Shown here: positions 1 through 8,705 of the stretch, piece after piece | Position numbering within the stretch: the stretch's first letter is position 1 | Layout of the letters: each line of letters opens with the position of its first letter | NCBI GenBank assembly: GCA_015067825.1 | Contig: SVLQ01000009.1 | Coordinates: forward strand, 1 to 64,000 | DNA from: Oscillospiraceae bacterium | GTDB lineage: Bacteria; Bacillota; Clostridia; Oscillospirales; QAMX01 | Direction of reading: 5' to 3' | Length of the DNA: 64,000 nt | The notes under the pieces: generated by a model | What the model was told of the DNA's origin: nothing | The model's input: the letters and a program-made list of their open reading frames with translations, nothing else | Databases searched by the model: none | Made by a program: the position numbers and the translations under genes

Positions 1-621
1 GATCCGAGAACCTATCACAGAGAAAACTTCAAATGCGGAGCTTACTCAAAATTCGGTGATAGGGTATGTTCGAGCCACTATATCCAAATCAAGATTCTCA
101 ATCAGATCGTCTTGCAGGATATACGCTCCAAGATCGGCTTGGTCGAAGCGGATGAAAACAAAGCGAGAAAAGCTTTTCTTAGCCGTAGTGAGAAGCTTGC
201 CGCCGATACACTTGCCGCCGACCGCAAGCGAGAAACGCAGGTAAAGCGCCGTCTTGCAGAGCTTGAACGCTTGATTTCCACCGTGTACGAGGATAAAGTG
301 CTCTGCAAAATTCCCGAGGAAGTCTGCATCAACCTACTTTCAAAGTATCAAGAAGAAAAGAAAAATCTCACCGTCGAACTCTCCGAGATCGAACGCCGCC
401 TCAATAGCGAGGTCGAGCGTCACGCGGATGTAGATGGGTTTATCCGTCGCTTGAAAAGCTATATCGGCGTTCCCGAGCTGACGCGAGAGATGTGTATGGA
501 GCTGATCGAATTCGTCACCGTTGACGAGTGCCCGGGCAAGTATAGCAAAGAGCCCCGCGAAATCCACATCTACTATAAGCTCATCGACAAGAACCAATCA
601 AAGCCTACCCATAAGATGTGA
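1..621 (+). CDS. Large serine recombinase, C-terminal part (zinc ribbon plus coiled-coil/DUF4368-like tail); 5' end outside window
   Basis: Frame 1 is open from base 1 (DPRTYHRENFKCGAYSKFGDRVCSSHYIQIKILNQIVLQDIRSKIG...), continuing into ORF 112-621; typical recombinase zinc-ribbon CGxYxxxG...CSSHYI and IYYKLID tail. Confidence 0.85.
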   Translation, partial: DPRTYHRENFKCGAYSKFGDRVCSSHYIQIKILNQIVLQDIRSKIGLVEADENKARKAFLSRSEKLAADTLAADRKRETQVKRRLAELERLISTVYEDKVLCKIPEEVCINLLSKYQEEKKNLTVELSEIERRLNSEVERHADVDGFIRRLKSYIGVPELTREMCMELIEFVTVDECPGKYSKEPREIHIYYKLIDKNQSKPTHKM

Positions 622-627
622 CGATTT

Positions 628-1041
628 TTGATGTTCACTACCCTTGATATCTACAGCCATATGACCGACACGATGCAGATGCAGGCGGCTGTGAGCATTG
701 ACCGCAAAATCGGCGGCACAAACGCACAGATGCCCGTGGTAGAGCAAACGCCCGCGGAGACGGCAAAACCGCCCGTAAACGCCCCGTGTGCGCCCACAGA
801 GCCCCATCCCGAGCCTGTCCCGAGAAAGATACGCAAGAGCGGTACGGGTTGCCTGTATCAGATCAACGACAACCTCTGGGAAGGCAGCTTCTTCCCAAGA
901 TTGCCGAACGGCAAGCGAAAGAAATTCAACGTCTACGCCGAAACGAAAGAGCAATGCGAAATCAAACTCGCCGAGATGATCGAAAGAGTCAAAGCAGAGA
1001 TTGCAGAGCAGAAAGCAAAACTAAAAGAGGGCGCCGAATAA
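628..1041 (+). pseudogene. Remnant of a tyrosine recombinase/integrase C-terminus (TTLDIYSHMTDTMQMQAA) with a trailing Arm-DNA-binding-like segment
   Basis: TTLDIYSHMTDTMQ..A is the end of the phage-integrase catalytic domain including the catalytic Tyr region; upstream catalytic domain absent. Confidence 0.7.
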
Positions 1042-1050
1042 GGCGCCCTC
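1027..1050 (+). terminator. Hairpin GAGGGCGCC-N6-GGCGCCCTC overlapping the integrase-remnant stop codon
   Basis: 9-bp perfect inverted repeat. Confidence 0.5.
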
Positions 1051-1124
1051 AATTGCTATAGCAATTTCAGAAAAAATATGCAAAAGAGAAGGCGGATCGA
1101 CAGAGTCGCCTTCAACTATTGGCG

Positions 1125-1142
1125 CGCAGTAAACAAAGAAAA
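1125..1142 (+). repeat. 18-bp perfect direct repeat copy 1 (CGCAGTAAACAAAGAAAA)
   Basis: Identical to 4875-4892. Confidence 0.95.
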
Positions 1143-1196
1143 GAGGTTGTGAGATGATAAAACTACATCTAATTGAGAAAAAAACTCATTTAGGTG

Positions 1197-1224
1197 TTGA
1201 CAAATTGATTTTTTTGAGTATAAT
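1197..1224 (+). promoter_or_regulatory. Sigma-70-like promoter TTGACA-16-TATAAT for the rloA-like operon
   Basis: Consensus -35 (1197-1202) and -10 (1219-1224) upstream of ATG 1259. Confidence 0.75.
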
Positions 1225-1258
1225 ATATAGTGAAAGGGTATAAAAGGAGATATGCATT

Positions 1259-2530
1259 ATGTTATTGCAATTTAATTTTAAAAATTATAAATCATTTAGA
1301 GATGATACAATTTTAGATTTAACAGCGACCAAAATTTCTGATTTCAATAGTCATGTAGTATCAATAGCAAATGAAAGAGTGTTGCCTGTAGCAGCTATAT
1401 TTGGAGCAAATGCAAGTGGAAAATCTAATGTGCAGGAAGCATTTAGATATATGAGCGTGTATGTACTTGAATCCTTGGAATATGGTGACGAAGCAGATTC
1501 GAAAAAGAAAAAGACAAAGTTTTTCAAGCCCACTCCGTTCTTGTTTGACAATGAAAGCAAAAATACCGAGACAACATTTGAAGTTTATTTTATTGATTCT
1601 GAAGAAAATGGTGCTAAGACATACAATTATGGCTTCTCTGTAAATGGTAGTGGAGTTTGCGAGGAATGGCTGAATTGCAAGTCAAAGACTTCGAGAGGCG
1701 TATACAAGAAGATATTTTATCGTCATGGAGACGATATCGACATGCCTGGCATTCCCGTTAAGAGTCAAGAAAACATTAAAATAGCTTTGGCAAAAGAAAC
1801 TTTGATCGTTTCATTGGGTGCGAAGTTGAAAATTGCTAAGTTAAAGTTTATTAGAGACTGGTTTATCAATAATGATTTTGCTGATTTCGGAAGACCAATC
1901 GAGAACTTCTTCTTATCTCAGTTAATTCCTAATGGATTTGCCGATGACAAAAAGGTTCAGCAAAATGTTGTGGATTATTTTTCAACCTTTGATCCATCTA
2001 TAATTGGATTTAATGTAGAGGTTCTTAAGTCTGACAATGATGATGAGGATGAACATCTTAAGATTGATGCAATCCACAGACTGATAAATTCCGATCAGAC
2101 AACGTCCATTCCGTTGCAAAATGAGTCTGCAGGAACCTTGAAGATGTTTGCGCTATATCCTATGCTTCAAGATGTGCTTTCAACCGGTGGAGTGTTATTC
2201 GTAGATGAGTTGAATGCACGATTGCATCCATTGCTTGTCAGAACATTTGTTATCACCTTCCTCAATCCAGAAATAAACACGAAGCATGCACAACTTATCT
2301 TCACTTCTCATGATTCTTGGCAATTGAACGGAAATATGTTGCGTAGAGATGAGATCTGGTTTACCGAAAAGGATTATGACGGCGTATCCACTTTATATTC
2401 GTTGGCTGATTTTGTCGATGAAGACGGAGTGAAGATTCGCAAGGATGAAAACTACGAAAAGAACTATCTTTTAGGTAAATACGGTGCTATTCCTACCTTG
2501 AAGTATTTTGATATGTTTAAGGAGGAATAA
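1259..2530 (+). CDS. AAA family ATPase, RloA/AbiLi-like
   Basis: Walker A GANASGKSN near N-terminus, LLFVDELNARLHPLL Walker B-like segment, TSHD; followed by an RloB-like gene. Confidence 0.85.
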   Translation: MLLQFNFKNYKSFRDDTILDLTATKISDFNSHVVSIANERVLPVAAIFGANASGKSNVQEAFRYMSVYVLESLEYGDEADSKKKKTKFFKPTPFLFDNESKNTETTFEVYFIDSEENGAKTYNYGFSVNGSGVCEEWLNCKSKTSRGVYKKIFYRHGDDIDMPGIPVKSQENIKIALAKETLIVSLGAKLKIAKLKFIRDWFINNDFADFGRPIENFFLSQLIPNGFADDKKVQQNVVDYFSTFDPSIIGFNVEVLKSDNDDEDEHLKIDAIHRLINSDQTTSIPLQNESAGTLKMFALYPMLQDVLSTGGVLFVDELNARLHPLLVRTFVITFLNPEINTKHAQLIFTSHDSWQLNGNMLRRDEIWFTEKDYDGVSTLYSLADFVDEDGVKIRKDENYEKNYLLGKYGAIPTLKYFDMFKEE

Positions 2531-2533
2531 TTG

Positions 2534-3186
2534 ATGCCTCGAATTGAAAGAAACGGAAAGCGAAAAACAAGAGATCAGATGACAAAAAGAAGAGTGCCTG
2601 AATTGGGATACTACTTCATTGTTACCGATACAAAAGAAACCGAGCAGAATTATATGTTGGGTTTACGCGATTCCATTCCCAAAGAACTGCAAGGAAACTT
2701 GTAATTAAAGTTGTTAAGACCGCTACAAAAAACCTCGTGGATGAAGCTTTGAATTTAGCTTCATTGAATCCGCAATATGGCGAGATTTGGATAGTTTTTG
2801 ATAGAGATCAAGTCAAGGATTTCGATGAAATTATTCGTCAAGCACATGACAGAAGAATAAATGTAGGATGGACCAATCCTTGTATTGAAGCATGGTTTAG
2901 CGCTTACTTCGGGGAGATGCCCAACTATCAAGATTCTGTTTCTTGTTGTAGCGGTTTTAGTACAACTTATGAACGAGTAACCAAGCAGCGCTATATTAAA
3001 TCAGATCCTCAGATATACGAGAAACTTAACCGTTTTGGCAATGAACAGGAAGCTGTTGCATTAGCTGAACGAAAATTTATCGAGCATAGGGCTAACTGCA
3101 AGAACAAGCCCTCCGAAACGTGTCCTTGCACAACGGTCCACTTGTTGGTGGGCGAAATAAAATCAAAGATTACAAAGGAGAATTAA
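2534..3186 (+). pseudogene. RloB-like protein (AbiLii-like), interrupted by a -1 frameshift around 2694-2702
   Basis: Frame 2: MPRIERNGKRKTRDQMTKRRVPELGYYFIVTDTKETEQNYMLGLRDSIPKELQGNL*; frame 1 continues VIKVVKTATKNLVDEALNLASLNPQYGEIWIVFDRDQ... Confidence 0.8.
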
Positions 3187-3190
3187 AATT

Positions 3191-3880
3191 ATGGCAGAAA
3201 CATTCAAACTTCCCGTGTCCTCTTATGAGGAACTTATTAAAATCATTCAGGCATATGCAGCTGAAAAAGAAGGAACCGCGTTATCTTTGGATTCTTTGCA
3301 GCATTCTACTGGTATTGATCGCACACTCGTTAGCGCAAATAATGGCTTTTTGGTTCAAATTGGGTTAATTACAGAAGGAAATAAAAAAGCAGCAACCGAA
3401 TTAGGGCGTGCGCTTGGCAGAGCATATTCTTCAAAAATTCAAGATGAAATTGTTCGTATGTGGAGAGAAATTATCTTCGAAATTGACTTTTTGAATCGTA
3501 TGGTATCTGCGGTAAGAATTCGTAAGGGGATGGATCGCTCAAATCTTTTAAACCATATTGTATACTCATCTGGGCTTAAAGATAATTCTAAAAGTAGAGC
3601 TGGTGCCGGCGCTGTTATAGAGATTTTCAAAGTCTCTGGTGTATTAAATGAAGTAGACGGAAAAATATCAGTGAATGATGAAAGTTCGGATGAAGCATCT
3701 TTACAGTCAACAGGTGGGAATGTTGAATCTAAAGGTGATGGTGCGCAATCTACAAAACAAATTATAGCATATTCTGCAACCACTGGAGTGACTGTAAATG
3801 TAAACATTGCCTGTTCTGTAGAGGAAATAGATATTGTCGGTGAAAAGATAAAGAAGTTGATAGAGACATTGTCAAAATAA
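3191..3880 (+). CDS. Hypothetical wHTH-like protein, weakly DUF5343-like C-terminus
   Basis: Co-directional, 4 nt after the rloB-like stop; N-terminal helical HTH-like segment, C-terminal GVTVNVNIACSVEEIDIVGEKIKKLIETL. Confidence 0.55.
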   Translation: MAETFKLPVSSYEELIKIIQAYAAEKEGTALSLDSLQHSTGIDRTLVSANNGFLVQIGLITEGNKKAATELGRALGRAYSSKIQDEIVRMWREIIFEIDFLNRMVSAVRIRKGMDRSNLLNHIVYSSGLKDNSKSRAGAGAVIEIFKVSGVLNEVDGKISVNDESSDEASLQSTGGNVESKGDGAQSTKQIIAYSATTGVTVNVNIACSVEEIDIVGEKIKKLIETLSK

Positions 3881-3900
3881 TTGTAAGAGGCAGGTTCGGT

Positions 3901-4866
3901 ATGAGTTATAATATAGTACTGACTACTGCTGAAGATGTGGTTTCAGTTGTTGATGCTGTTGTTGCAAGAGGAAGTTGCGCTCAAAAACAGTACATAACCG
4001 AATTTACAGGAATAGCTACAGAAGATCAAGTTGATAAAGCTTTGCAAATGGCAATAGAACTTGGATTCCTTAAATATACCCCAGTTTCCAATTGTTATGA
4101 TGTTGATTCTTTTTTGGCGGTGAAATTGGTTTCTTCGGCGACTGACGATCAAAAAGCGGTATTTATGCGGCTGGCTTTGGAGCAATATGAACCATATAAA
4201 ACTTTCAAACAAAGGTATGAATTTACTAAGATAATTGATTTAGCTTGTAGACAAACGAAAATCTTGCACTCGATGTCATCCAACGAGAGGGATATAAAAA
4301 ACACTTTAATAAGTATTGCTACATATGCAAAAGCATTAAAAAGCGAGGGAGCAAATTTATATAGTTTCTCCGAAGAAGAAAATACAACTTCTTTTATTGA
4401 AAGTGCACTTGAGACCTCTTCCATATCAGAGGCGACTTTAAGAGCTTATTGGGGTGAATCATTGTATTCTTTTGTGAACAATGTCAATGTTTTTCAACCT
4501 CTGTCGCAAGCATTTCAAAAAACCAGATCTACTACTATCGATGCACGTTCTGTTGTGGTTCATGCGGCAAATGCATTTGAGTCATTTCTCAACGATTATG
4601 CCAATCATCATAGCGTATCTTTAACTGGAAAAAACGGTATTATTCAAAAGAAGGATGCTCTTGTCGGAACTCTTTCGAAAAAGCACCGAGGAATGATTGA
4701 ATATGTAGGACAAGTGCGAAACGCCGCCGATCATGGCGGCGACGCTGATGAAGGTGGTCTAACATGGCTTGTTATGGATGAGACTGCAGTTTTATTTCCA
4801 AGCATAGTGGCAATCCTTATCAAGGGGATTTACGACCGTTCTTTTAATAACGACATTAAGGTATAA
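3901..4866 (+). CDS. Hypothetical protein with C-terminal HEPN-like segment (R-N-A-A-D-H, R-x4-H motif)
   Basis: Translation ...ANAFESFLNDYA...LSKKHRGMIEYVGQVRNAADHGGDADEGG...; last gene of the AT-rich operon. Confidence 0.6.
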   Translation: MSYNIVLTTAEDVVSVVDAVVARGSCAQKQYITEFTGIATEDQVDKALQMAIELGFLKYTPVSNCYDVDSFLAVKLVSSATDDQKAVFMRLALEQYEPYKTFKQRYEFTKIIDLACRQTKILHSMSSNERDIKNTLISIATYAKALKSEGANLYSFSEEENTTSFIESALETSSISEATLRAYWGESLYSFVNNVNVFQPLSQAFQKTRSTTIDARSVVVHAANAFESFLNDYANHHSVSLTGKNGIIQKKDALVGTLSKKHRGMIEYVGQVRNAADHGGDADEGGLTWLVMDETAVLFPSIVAILIKGIYDRSFNNDIKV

Positions 4867-4874
4867 TTTTGCCC

Positions 4875-4892
4875 CGCAGTAAACAAAGAAAA
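4875..4892 (+). repeat. 18-bp perfect direct repeat copy 2 (CGCAGTAAACAAAGAAAA)
   Basis: Identical to 1125-1142; abuts the tRNA-Pro terminator. Confidence 0.95.
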
Positions 4893-4924
4893 ACCTCTGG
4901 AATCGCTTGATTCCAGAGGTTTTT
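4889..4924 (-). terminator. Bidirectional terminator hairpin after tRNA-Pro
   Basis: AACCTCTGGAATC-N4-GATTCCAGAGGTT with T-run on both strands. Confidence 0.8.
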
Positions 4925-5000
4925 TGGTCCGAGTGACAGGGATCGAACCTGCGGCCTGATGGTCCCAAACCACCCGCGCTCCCAGCTGCGCCACACCCGG
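4925..5000 (-). tRNA. tRNA-Pro (TGG)
   Basis: Minus strand CCGGGTGTGGCGCAGC...TTTGGGA anticodon loop...GGTTCGATCC...CACTCGGACCA; CCA encoded; acceptor stem pairs. Confidence 0.9.
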
Positions 5001-5200
5001 ATATCTATTCAATTTTTTAGTTTTTTGCGTGGAAGTGGGACAAACTGTGGTCAAACTCAAAATCCACGCGGTTTTGCGTTTTCTTAAATCCCCGAAAGTC
5101 CGCACCGTTAAAGGCTTTTCTTCCGTGTTTGCAAGGGCTTTGAGGGATTTGCTTTCCGGCGCGGCGCGCCGTTTTGCCCGCGGGGGCTCCCCGCCTAGGC

Positions 5201-5243
5201 ACGCTCCCAAAGCAGGCGCGCTACCAACTGCGCAACACCTCGT
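5201..5243 (-). pseudogene. Truncated tRNA-Pro (TGG) 5' half
   Basis: Minus strand CGAGGTGTTGCGCAGTTGGTAGCGCGCCTGCTTTGGGAGCG..., with D-arm and anticodon loop present and no T-arm following. Confidence 0.7.
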
Positions 5244-5298
5244 CGGCGGAGAAAATAACGTTTTCTCAACATTCCTATTATAACACAAGAATTCTGAC

Positions 5299-5326
5299 TT
5301 GACAAGTTTTTTTTCTGCGGTATAAT
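5299..5326 (+). promoter_or_regulatory. Promoter TTGACA-16-TATAAT for glyS
   Basis: Consensus hexamers upstream of the glyS ATG. Confidence 0.75.
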
Positions 5327-5410
5327 ATAAGAGTATATGCTAAAATAGGCGCGGTATGTTTGCCGCGATGCCCGCTTCGGCGGAAAATACACGCGAAAGG
5401 ATCAGAATTT

Positions 5411-6814
5411 ATGCTCAACACAGACAAAACCATGGACAAGATCGTTGCTCTCTGCAAAAACAGAGGCTTTATCTTCAGCGGCAGCGAAATCTACGGTGGC
5501 CTCGCCAACACTTGGGACTACGGTCCGCTCGGCGCCGAACTGAAAAACAATGTCAAACGCGCCTGGTGGAAAAAATTCGTTCAGGAAAATCCGTACAACG
5601 TCGGCCTCGACGCCGCGATCTTGATGAATCCGCAGACTTGGGTCGCTTCGGGCCACCTCGGCGGCTTCTCCGACCCGCTGATGGACTGCCGCGAATGCAA
5701 AGAACGCTTCCGCGCCGACAAGCTCATTGAAGATTTCTGCGCCGAACAGGGCATCACCCTCGAAAAGCCGATCGACGCCTTTACGCAGGAAGAAATGAAG
5801 GCTTTCGTCGAAGACCACAACATTCCCTGCCCGACCTGCGGCAAGCACAACTTCACCGATATCCGTCAGTTCAACCTGATGTTCAAGACCTTCCAGGGCG
5901 TTACCGAAGACGCGAAAAACACCGTCTATCTGCGTCCGGAAACCGCGCAGGGCATCTTCGTCAACTTCGCCAATGTCCAGCGCACCACCCGCAAAAAGCT
6001 GCCGTTCGGCATCGGCCAGATCGGTAAATCCTTCCGCAACGAAATCACGCCGGGCAACTTCATCTTCCGCGTGCGTGAATTCGAGCAGATGGAACTCGAA
6101 TTCTTCTGCAAGCCCGACACCGACCTCGAATGGTTCGCCTACTGGCGCGGCTTCTGCCGCGATTGGCTGCTCGCGCTGGGCATCAAAGAAGAAAACCTGC
6201 GCCTCCGCGACCACGATCCGGAAGAGCTCTGCTTCTACTCCAAGGCGACGACCGACTTCGAGTTCCTCTTCCCGTTCGGCTGGGGCGAACTCTGGGGTGT
6301 GGCGGATCGTACCGACTACGACCTGACCCAGCACCAGAATACCTCCGGCAAGGACCTCACCTACTTCGATCAGGAAACCAACGAGCACTATGTCCCGTAC
6401 GTTGTCGAACCGTCGCTGGGCGTTGAGCGCTCGGTGCTCGCGTTCCTCTGCGACGCGTACGACGAAGAAGTCATCGACGAAGCGAAGAACGACGTCCGCG
6501 TCGTGCTGCGCCTGCATCCGGCTCTCGCGCCGTTCAAGGCCGCCGTTCTGCCGCTTTCCAAGAAGCTTTCCGAAAAGGCGCTCGAGCTGCACGCCGAGCT
6601 GGCCAAGGACTTCATGGTCGACTTCGACGATGCCGGTTCGATCGGCAAGCGCTACCGCCGCGAAGACGAGATTGGCACGCCGTTCTGCATCACCTACGAC
6701 TTCGACTCCGAAACCGACGGCTGCGTGACCGTCCGTGACCGCGATACGATGGAACAGGTCCGCGTCCCGATGGCCGATCTGAAGGCTTACCTCGCCGAAA
6801 AGATTGCGTTCTGA
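5411..6814 (+). CDS. glyS: Glycine--tRNA ligase (single-chain dimeric type)
   Basis: [34 protein letters not shown]...; RBS GAAAGGA upstream of ATG 5411. Confidence 0.95.
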   Translation: MLNTDKTMDKIVALCKNRGFIFSGSEIYGGLANTWDYGPLGAELKNNVKRAWWKKFVQENPYNVGLDAAILMNPQTWVASGHLGGFSDPLMDCRECKERFRADKLIEDFCAEQGITLEKPIDAFTQEEMKAFVEDHNIPCPTCGKHNFTDIRQFNLMFKTFQGVTEDAKNTVYLRPETAQGIFVNFANVQRTTRKKLPFGIGQIGKSFRNEITPGNFIFRVREFEQMELEFFCKPDTDLEWFAYWRGFCRDWLLALGIKEENLRLRDHDPEELCFYSKATTDFEFLFPFGWGELWGVADRTDYDLTQHQNTSGKDLTYFDQETNEHYVPYVVEPSLGVERSVLAFLCDAYDEEVIDEAKNDVRVVLRLHPALAPFKAAVLPLSKKLSEKALELHAELAKDFMVDFDDAGSIGKRYRREDEIGTPFCITYDFDSETDGCVTVRDRDTMEQVRVPMADLKAYLAEKIAF

Positions 6815-6824
6815 TTGAACTTAC

Positions 6825-6864
6825 CAAAAAACAGCTGTAAGCGTTTGCTTACAGCTGTTTTTTA
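6825..6864 (+). terminator. Bidirectional terminator
   Basis: AAAAAACAGCTGTAAGC-N4-GCTTACAGCTGTTTTTT. Confidence 0.85.
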
Positions 6865-8592
6865 TATTTGGGTTGGTTCTTTCTCTGTGGCAGCGTTTTT
6901 CGATGCTATGCGGTGGTGCCAAAAAGCCCAAACCGCCTCGGCGGCAGCAAAGACTACCAGCGCAATCAGTGTGCCCAACAAAAGGGCGTTATCGGCTCGA
7001 ATCAACGAGAGAAAATACGGCGCATGACCATGGCAGAAGGTGTTGGCAACCGATTCAAAACCGATCGCCGCCAGAACAGAAAACGGCAGAATCAGATTTT
7101 TCAAGTTGCGAGCAGCTGCCCAGAAAAGAACGAAGAACGCAGGATAGGCAATCAAAAACTCTTTGGAACGCGGACGCGCATACAATACGTTTTCCAAAAA
7201 ACTGCGGAAGCGCAGTTCGATATCGGGAAGCGAAAAGGATACGTTGCCGGTACGCACGATAAACACGATCAGTGCAATGCTCAACACCCCGCCGATCAGA
7301 AGACACTTCAGCAAGGCGTGACGTCGAAACCCTTTGAGGATTTCTTTGATGTCGCCCATCAGCGAACGGCCTTTTTCGTGGTAAAACACCCAAAAAACAC
7401 ACAGGGTTGTAAAGAAGAGCGGGAGGATCTGGCTGAGCTTGACTCCGCGGAAAATCGCCAGACCCAGTGCAAATTTGCTGTCTGCAAAAATTGCGGCAAC
7501 CATTGTCCCGCCCAAAAGTGCGACGACAAAACTACAGATTAGGGCACGCAGGATTTGTTTCAGCAAGTCGAGGGTTCCGGGCTGCTCGAGTTGTACCCGC
7601 CGAAGAGCAGTAATCATCCACCAAACAGACCAGCACGGCGCAACTACAGCCGCAGCCAGTGCACCGATCAGTTGTAACAGATACGCATTGTATAGCGCCA
7701 AAGCAATCAGACACGGCAATGCAGCGATGGAAACAATCATACCGAAACCCTGTAGCTTTTCGGTATGTGTGAGCAGGGCGATCCCGGCGGCGAAAATTCC
7801 CCAAACAGCCAAAACCAAAAGCGGAGTCGAGACGTCATAAGGTGCTACCGTACTTGCCGATGAAGAAACGGTGTAGTGGTAGGTATCCAACCGTGCAAAC
7901 AAGTGCTCGAACATCAGGCGATATTCTTCGTTTTCTGTGACGATTACACCGTCGTGAAAAAACGGTGTTGTCCACAGCAATGTCTGCGCACGTTCGGCAG
8001 TTGAGCGGAAGAGCGTATTCACGATTTCTTCCGAGCCCTCATATCCGAGATCGCCGTAGCTCTGCGCGCGGAAATCCCACAGCCGATAACCTTTGATCCG
8101 CAGACCTTGGAAGTCGGAAAATACGTCAGCTTGATAATACCCTGTTTGCTCGGCATTTTCAATCAATGCCAGCGGCAGACTCCGCTGTTCCAGCACCTCG
8201 CAAACCCCCGCGAGATCCGATGAAGGTACTCCGGCATATGCCAGATAAAACGGAATGTCTTCTGGAATCGCATCGGCAGAAACGTTGCAGGGAATCACCC
8301 GCAAGCCTGCAGCACGCACCAACTGCTCTGGAGAATCGACAGTAGAACCGAGCTCTTGCTCCTGTAAAATAATGGCACCAACTCCCATCTCCGCAAACGA
8401 GGCAAGCTGTGCTTGCGGAGAACTATCGGATGCCTCACACAGGTGTAGAATATCGCTATAACTCATTGCTGCCAAAACATTTTTTGGTTTTTGTTCGCGA
8501 ACAAAGCGCGGCACCAACAGGCAAACCGCGGCTAACACGCCCAGACAGACCGCAACCGCGTGAGTGATCTGCCAAATCCTTCTTCGGGTCAT
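6862..8592 (-). CDS. DUF5693-like multi-TM membrane protein
   Basis: Signal/TM start, central soluble region, multiple C-terminal TM segments; family name from recollection. Confidence 0.6.
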   Translation of the reverse strand: MTRRRIWQITHAVAVCLGVLAAVCLLVPRFVREQKPKNVLAAMSYSDILHLCEASDSSPQAQLASFAEMGVGAIILQEQELGSTVDSPEQLVRAAGLRVIPCNVSADAIPEDIPFYLAYAGVPSSDLAGVCEVLEQRSLPLALIENAEQTGYYQADVFSDFQGLRIKGYRLWDFRAQSYGDLGYEGSEEIVNTLFRSTAERAQTLLWTTPFFHDGVIVTENEEYRLMFEHLFARLDTYHYTVSSSASTVAPYDVSTPLLVLAVWGIFAAGIALLTHTEKLQGFGMIVSIAALPCLIALALYNAYLLQLIGALAAAVVAPCWSVWWMITALRRVQLEQPGTLDLLKQILRALICSFVVALLGGTMVAAIFADSKFALGLAIFRGVKLSQILPLFFTTLCVFWVFYHEKGRSLMGDIKEILKGFRRHALLKCLLIGGVLSIALIVFIVRTGNVSFSLPDIELRFRSFLENVLYARPRSKEFLIAYPAFFVLFWAAARNLKNLILPFSVLAAIGFESVANTFCHGHAPYFLSLIRADNALLLGTLIALVVFAAAEAVWAFWHHRIASKNAATEKEPTQI

Positions 8593-8705
8593 AGCCGACT
8601 CCTTCCGGTTGTCATTGTTTTCCTTCGCCGCACGATATTCTCGTCGCAGCGGTGAAAGCCATCGACGTTTCTCGATATACCGTCCGCAGCAACGAACGGA
8701 TGGGA

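Noticed and set aside
5017-5288. Small ORFs such as ...RRGVAQLVARLLWERA and YPGVAQLGARVVWDHQAAGSIPVTRT
   Set aside because: These are translated tRNA sequences (intact and half tRNA-Pro), not proteins.
5327-5410. Possible T-box riboswitch before glyS
   Set aside because: Leader is under 90 nt and lacks a T-box (UGGN) motif and antiterminator.
5402-6592. 396-aa minus-strand ORF opposite glyS
   Set aside because: Shadow ORF; glyS on the plus strand is unambiguous and the antisense product is low-complexity.
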